Shown here one piece after another: positions 5,145 to 6,008 of a stretch of DNA of 6,008 nucleotides. Both the position numbers and the translations under genes were made by a program. Every line of letters starts with the position of its first letter. Within the stretch, counting starts at the first letter, position 1. Below the pieces are notes generated by a model that had not been told where the DNA came from, made no database searches, and was given only the letters and a program-made list of their open reading frames with translations. The stretch comes from Nanohaloarchaea archaeon PL-Br10_U2g27 (lineage in GTDB: Archaea > Nanohalarchaeota > Nanosalinia > Nanosalinales > Nanosalinaceae). The stretch covers positions 1-6,008 of the forward strand of contig LKMX01000039.1 in assembly GCA_001564035.1 (NCBI GenBank). The letters are read 5' to 3'.

Positions 5145-5174
5145 GACCGATTCTAAACAATGACCGATTCCAAA
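5145..5174. repeat. Imperfect 13-bp direct repeat across the flippase start codon
   Basis: GACCGATTCTAAA (5145-5157) and GACCGATTCCAAA (5162-5174) differ at one base and start 17 bases apart. The second copy includes the last base of the flippase ATG and its first codons; the first copy lies in the leader. It may be a small tandem duplication or a regulatory site. Confidence 0.6.
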
Positions 5175-6008
5175 GTCGTGAAATCTTTGTTCACTGGGGG
5201 CGCAATAGTTTTCGCAGGAATGGTCATATCCAAGCTTTTCGGACTGCTATACAGAGTAATCGTAGGCAGAGCACTAGGACCTGAAGAATACGGCGTAATA
5301 TCGGTCATGCTTGCAGTCTCATCAGTAATCGGGGCGTTAGCCTACATAGGAATACCAAAAGGCGTCCACAAATATGTATCAGAATACAGAGGCACAAACG
5401 ACATCTCAAGCCAAGTTGGCGTACTTAGAACAGGCCTCATACTAGTTACCATTCCCTCTTTCCTGACCGGTCTTGCTCTTTTCATACTGGCTCCATGGAT
5501 CTCAGTAGAAATATTCAACGAGCCAAGAGCAGTATGGCCTCTAAGATTCCTCGCAATAATACTGCCTCTAAGAGCATGGAGAAAAACAATGATCAAAACA
5601 ACAGAGGCCTACGAAAAAATGCAGTACCGCGTCTACACCAACTACATCTACGGAAACGTCGTCAAAACCGTAATGACCCTGATCCTAGTATTACTAGGAT
5701 ACGGATATCTAGGCGCCGCATTCGCATACGCATTCGCCTGGGGAACAGCAATCATACTAGCAGTAGTATTCACTTACAAAATCCTGCCCGAAGCATTCCA
5801 GTTATCTAGAGCGCCAAAAAAACAGTACCACAAACTCTTCCAACACTCATGGCCATTATTCGCAGCAGGCCTATTCGCATCGATCGCCGGCTACATCGAC
5901 ACATTCATGCTACAGGCCTTCCTCGGCAGCGAAGAAGTAGGCCTCTACAACGCAGCATACCCATTCGCAGCAGTGATAGCTTCAGCAGGAGGAGTATTCG
6001 GAGCAATA
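5160..6008 (+). CDS. Polysaccharide/oligosaccharide flippase of the Wzx/MOP type, N-terminal 283 residues (3' end outside window)
   Basis: The frame opens at ATG 5160-5162 and has no stop up to the window end. The start region (VKSLFTGGAIVFAGMVISKLFGLLYRVIVGRALGP is residues 7-41 in part) carries the MOP-family features: a first helix at about 12-30, then GRALGPEEYGVISV (36-49), and later EEVGLYNAAYPFA (258-270), which match Wzx-type lipid-linked oligosaccharide flippases such as haloarchaeal AglR. Further helices lie at about 46-66, 91-111, 124-140, 165-187, 189-207, 230-248 and 262-283; a full-length protein would have 12-14 helices and 400-500 residues. It would move a lipid-linked glycan across the cell membrane, which fits the sugar-modifying genes around it. 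It begins 36 bases after the upstream gene with no Shine-Dalgarno sequence; a weak TATA-like TTATTAG lies at about -29. T-ending codons nearly vanish after codon 123 (6 of 160, versus 18 of the first 123). Confidence 0.9.
   Translation, partial: MTDSKVVKSLFTGGAIVFAGMVISKLFGLLYRVIVGRALGPEEYGVISVMLAVSSVIGALAYIGIPKGVHKYVSEYRGTNDISSQVGVLRTGLILVTIPSFLTGLALFILAPWISVEIFNEPRAVWPLRFLAIILPLRAWRKTMIKTTEAYEKMQYRVYTNYIYGNVVKTVMTLILVLLGYGYLGAAFAYAFAWGTAIILAVVFTYKILPEAFQLSRAPKKQYHKLFQHSWPLFAAGLFASIAGYIDTFMLQAFLGSEEVGLYNAAYPFAAVIASAGGVFGAI

Larger units (their letters stand above)
283..5944. repeat. Dispersed highly iterated palindrome AGGCCT (24 copies)
   Basis: AGGCCT occurs starting at 283, 794, 877, 1207, 1466, 1655, 2217, 2300, 2964, 3309, 3457, 3729, 3750, 3965, 4196, 4452, 4626, 4775, 5066, 5432, 5605, 5867, 5914 and 5939. 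About one copy is expected by chance in 6 kb at this composition. Every gene except the membrane protein at 2420-2830 contains at least one copy, and one lies in the gap at 1195-1230. Only about 15 further GGCC sites lack the A...T flanks, so the whole hexamer is favoured, not just GGCC. Confidence 0.9.

Noticed and set aside
5495..5809. A 104-codon plus-strand frame inside the flippase region
   Set aside because: It is out of frame with the flippase, which shows clear family motifs and helices on both sides; the product is a low-complexity Arg/Asn/Ser-rich shadow.

Overview
The window looks like a gene-dense piece of an archaeal chromosome. It is moderately AT-rich and its soluble proteins are strongly acidic; the first protein has 51 Asp/Glu against 16 Lys/Arg in 181 visible residues, as expected of a salt-in halophile. 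Start codons mostly lack a Shine-Dalgarno sequence, and several sit 24-30 bases after a TATA-like box, which is the archaeal leaderless pattern. Acidic proteins at moderate GC fit a small-genome halophile such as a nanohaloarchaeon better than a GC-rich haloarchaeon. That assignment is an inference; no rRNA or taxonomic marker is present.

Layout. (1) 2-547 (+) is the C-terminal part of a protein ending in a lamin-tail domain. (2) 541-2362 (-) holds four genes: a cupin protein, a Nudix hydrolase with an N-terminal zinc-ribbon-like segment, a small cupin of the mannose-6-phosphate isomerase/GDP-mannose pyrophosphorylase type, and a two-helix membrane protein. The last two appear to have their own promoter at about 1222. 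(3) 2420-2830 (+) is a four-helix membrane protein divergent from that block. (4) 2882-4333 (-) is a two-gene unit: an N10-formyl-THF-type formyltransferase, then an unusual fusion of a ribbon-helix-helix (RHH) DNA-binding domain to a degenerate sugar nucleotidyltransferase domain. (5) 4413-5123 (+), divergent from it, encodes an uncharacterised protein with a ParB/SerK-like C-terminal motif. (6) 5160 to the window end (+) is the N-terminal part of a Wzx/MOP-type polysaccharide flippase.

Taken together, a nucleotidyltransferase-like protein, a formyltransferase, cupins, a Nudix hydrolase and a flippase suggest a surface-glycan or protein-glycosylation region. The most interesting items are: (a) the RHH-nucleotidyltransferase fusion, whose active-site motifs look eroded at both ends and which could be a sugar-nucleotide-sensing regulator; (b) a 20-fold or so excess of the palindrome AGGCCT (24 copies in 6 kb, in all three codon phases and one intergenic gap), resembling a highly iterated palindrome such as cyanobacterial HIP1; (c) two perfect 7-3-7 inverted repeats placed between promoter and start codon in the two divergent intergenic regions; and (d) a steep loss of T-ending codons inside the flippase gene. 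I saw no tRNA, rRNA, CRISPR array or insertion sequence, and no gene-free stretch longer than about 80 bases.
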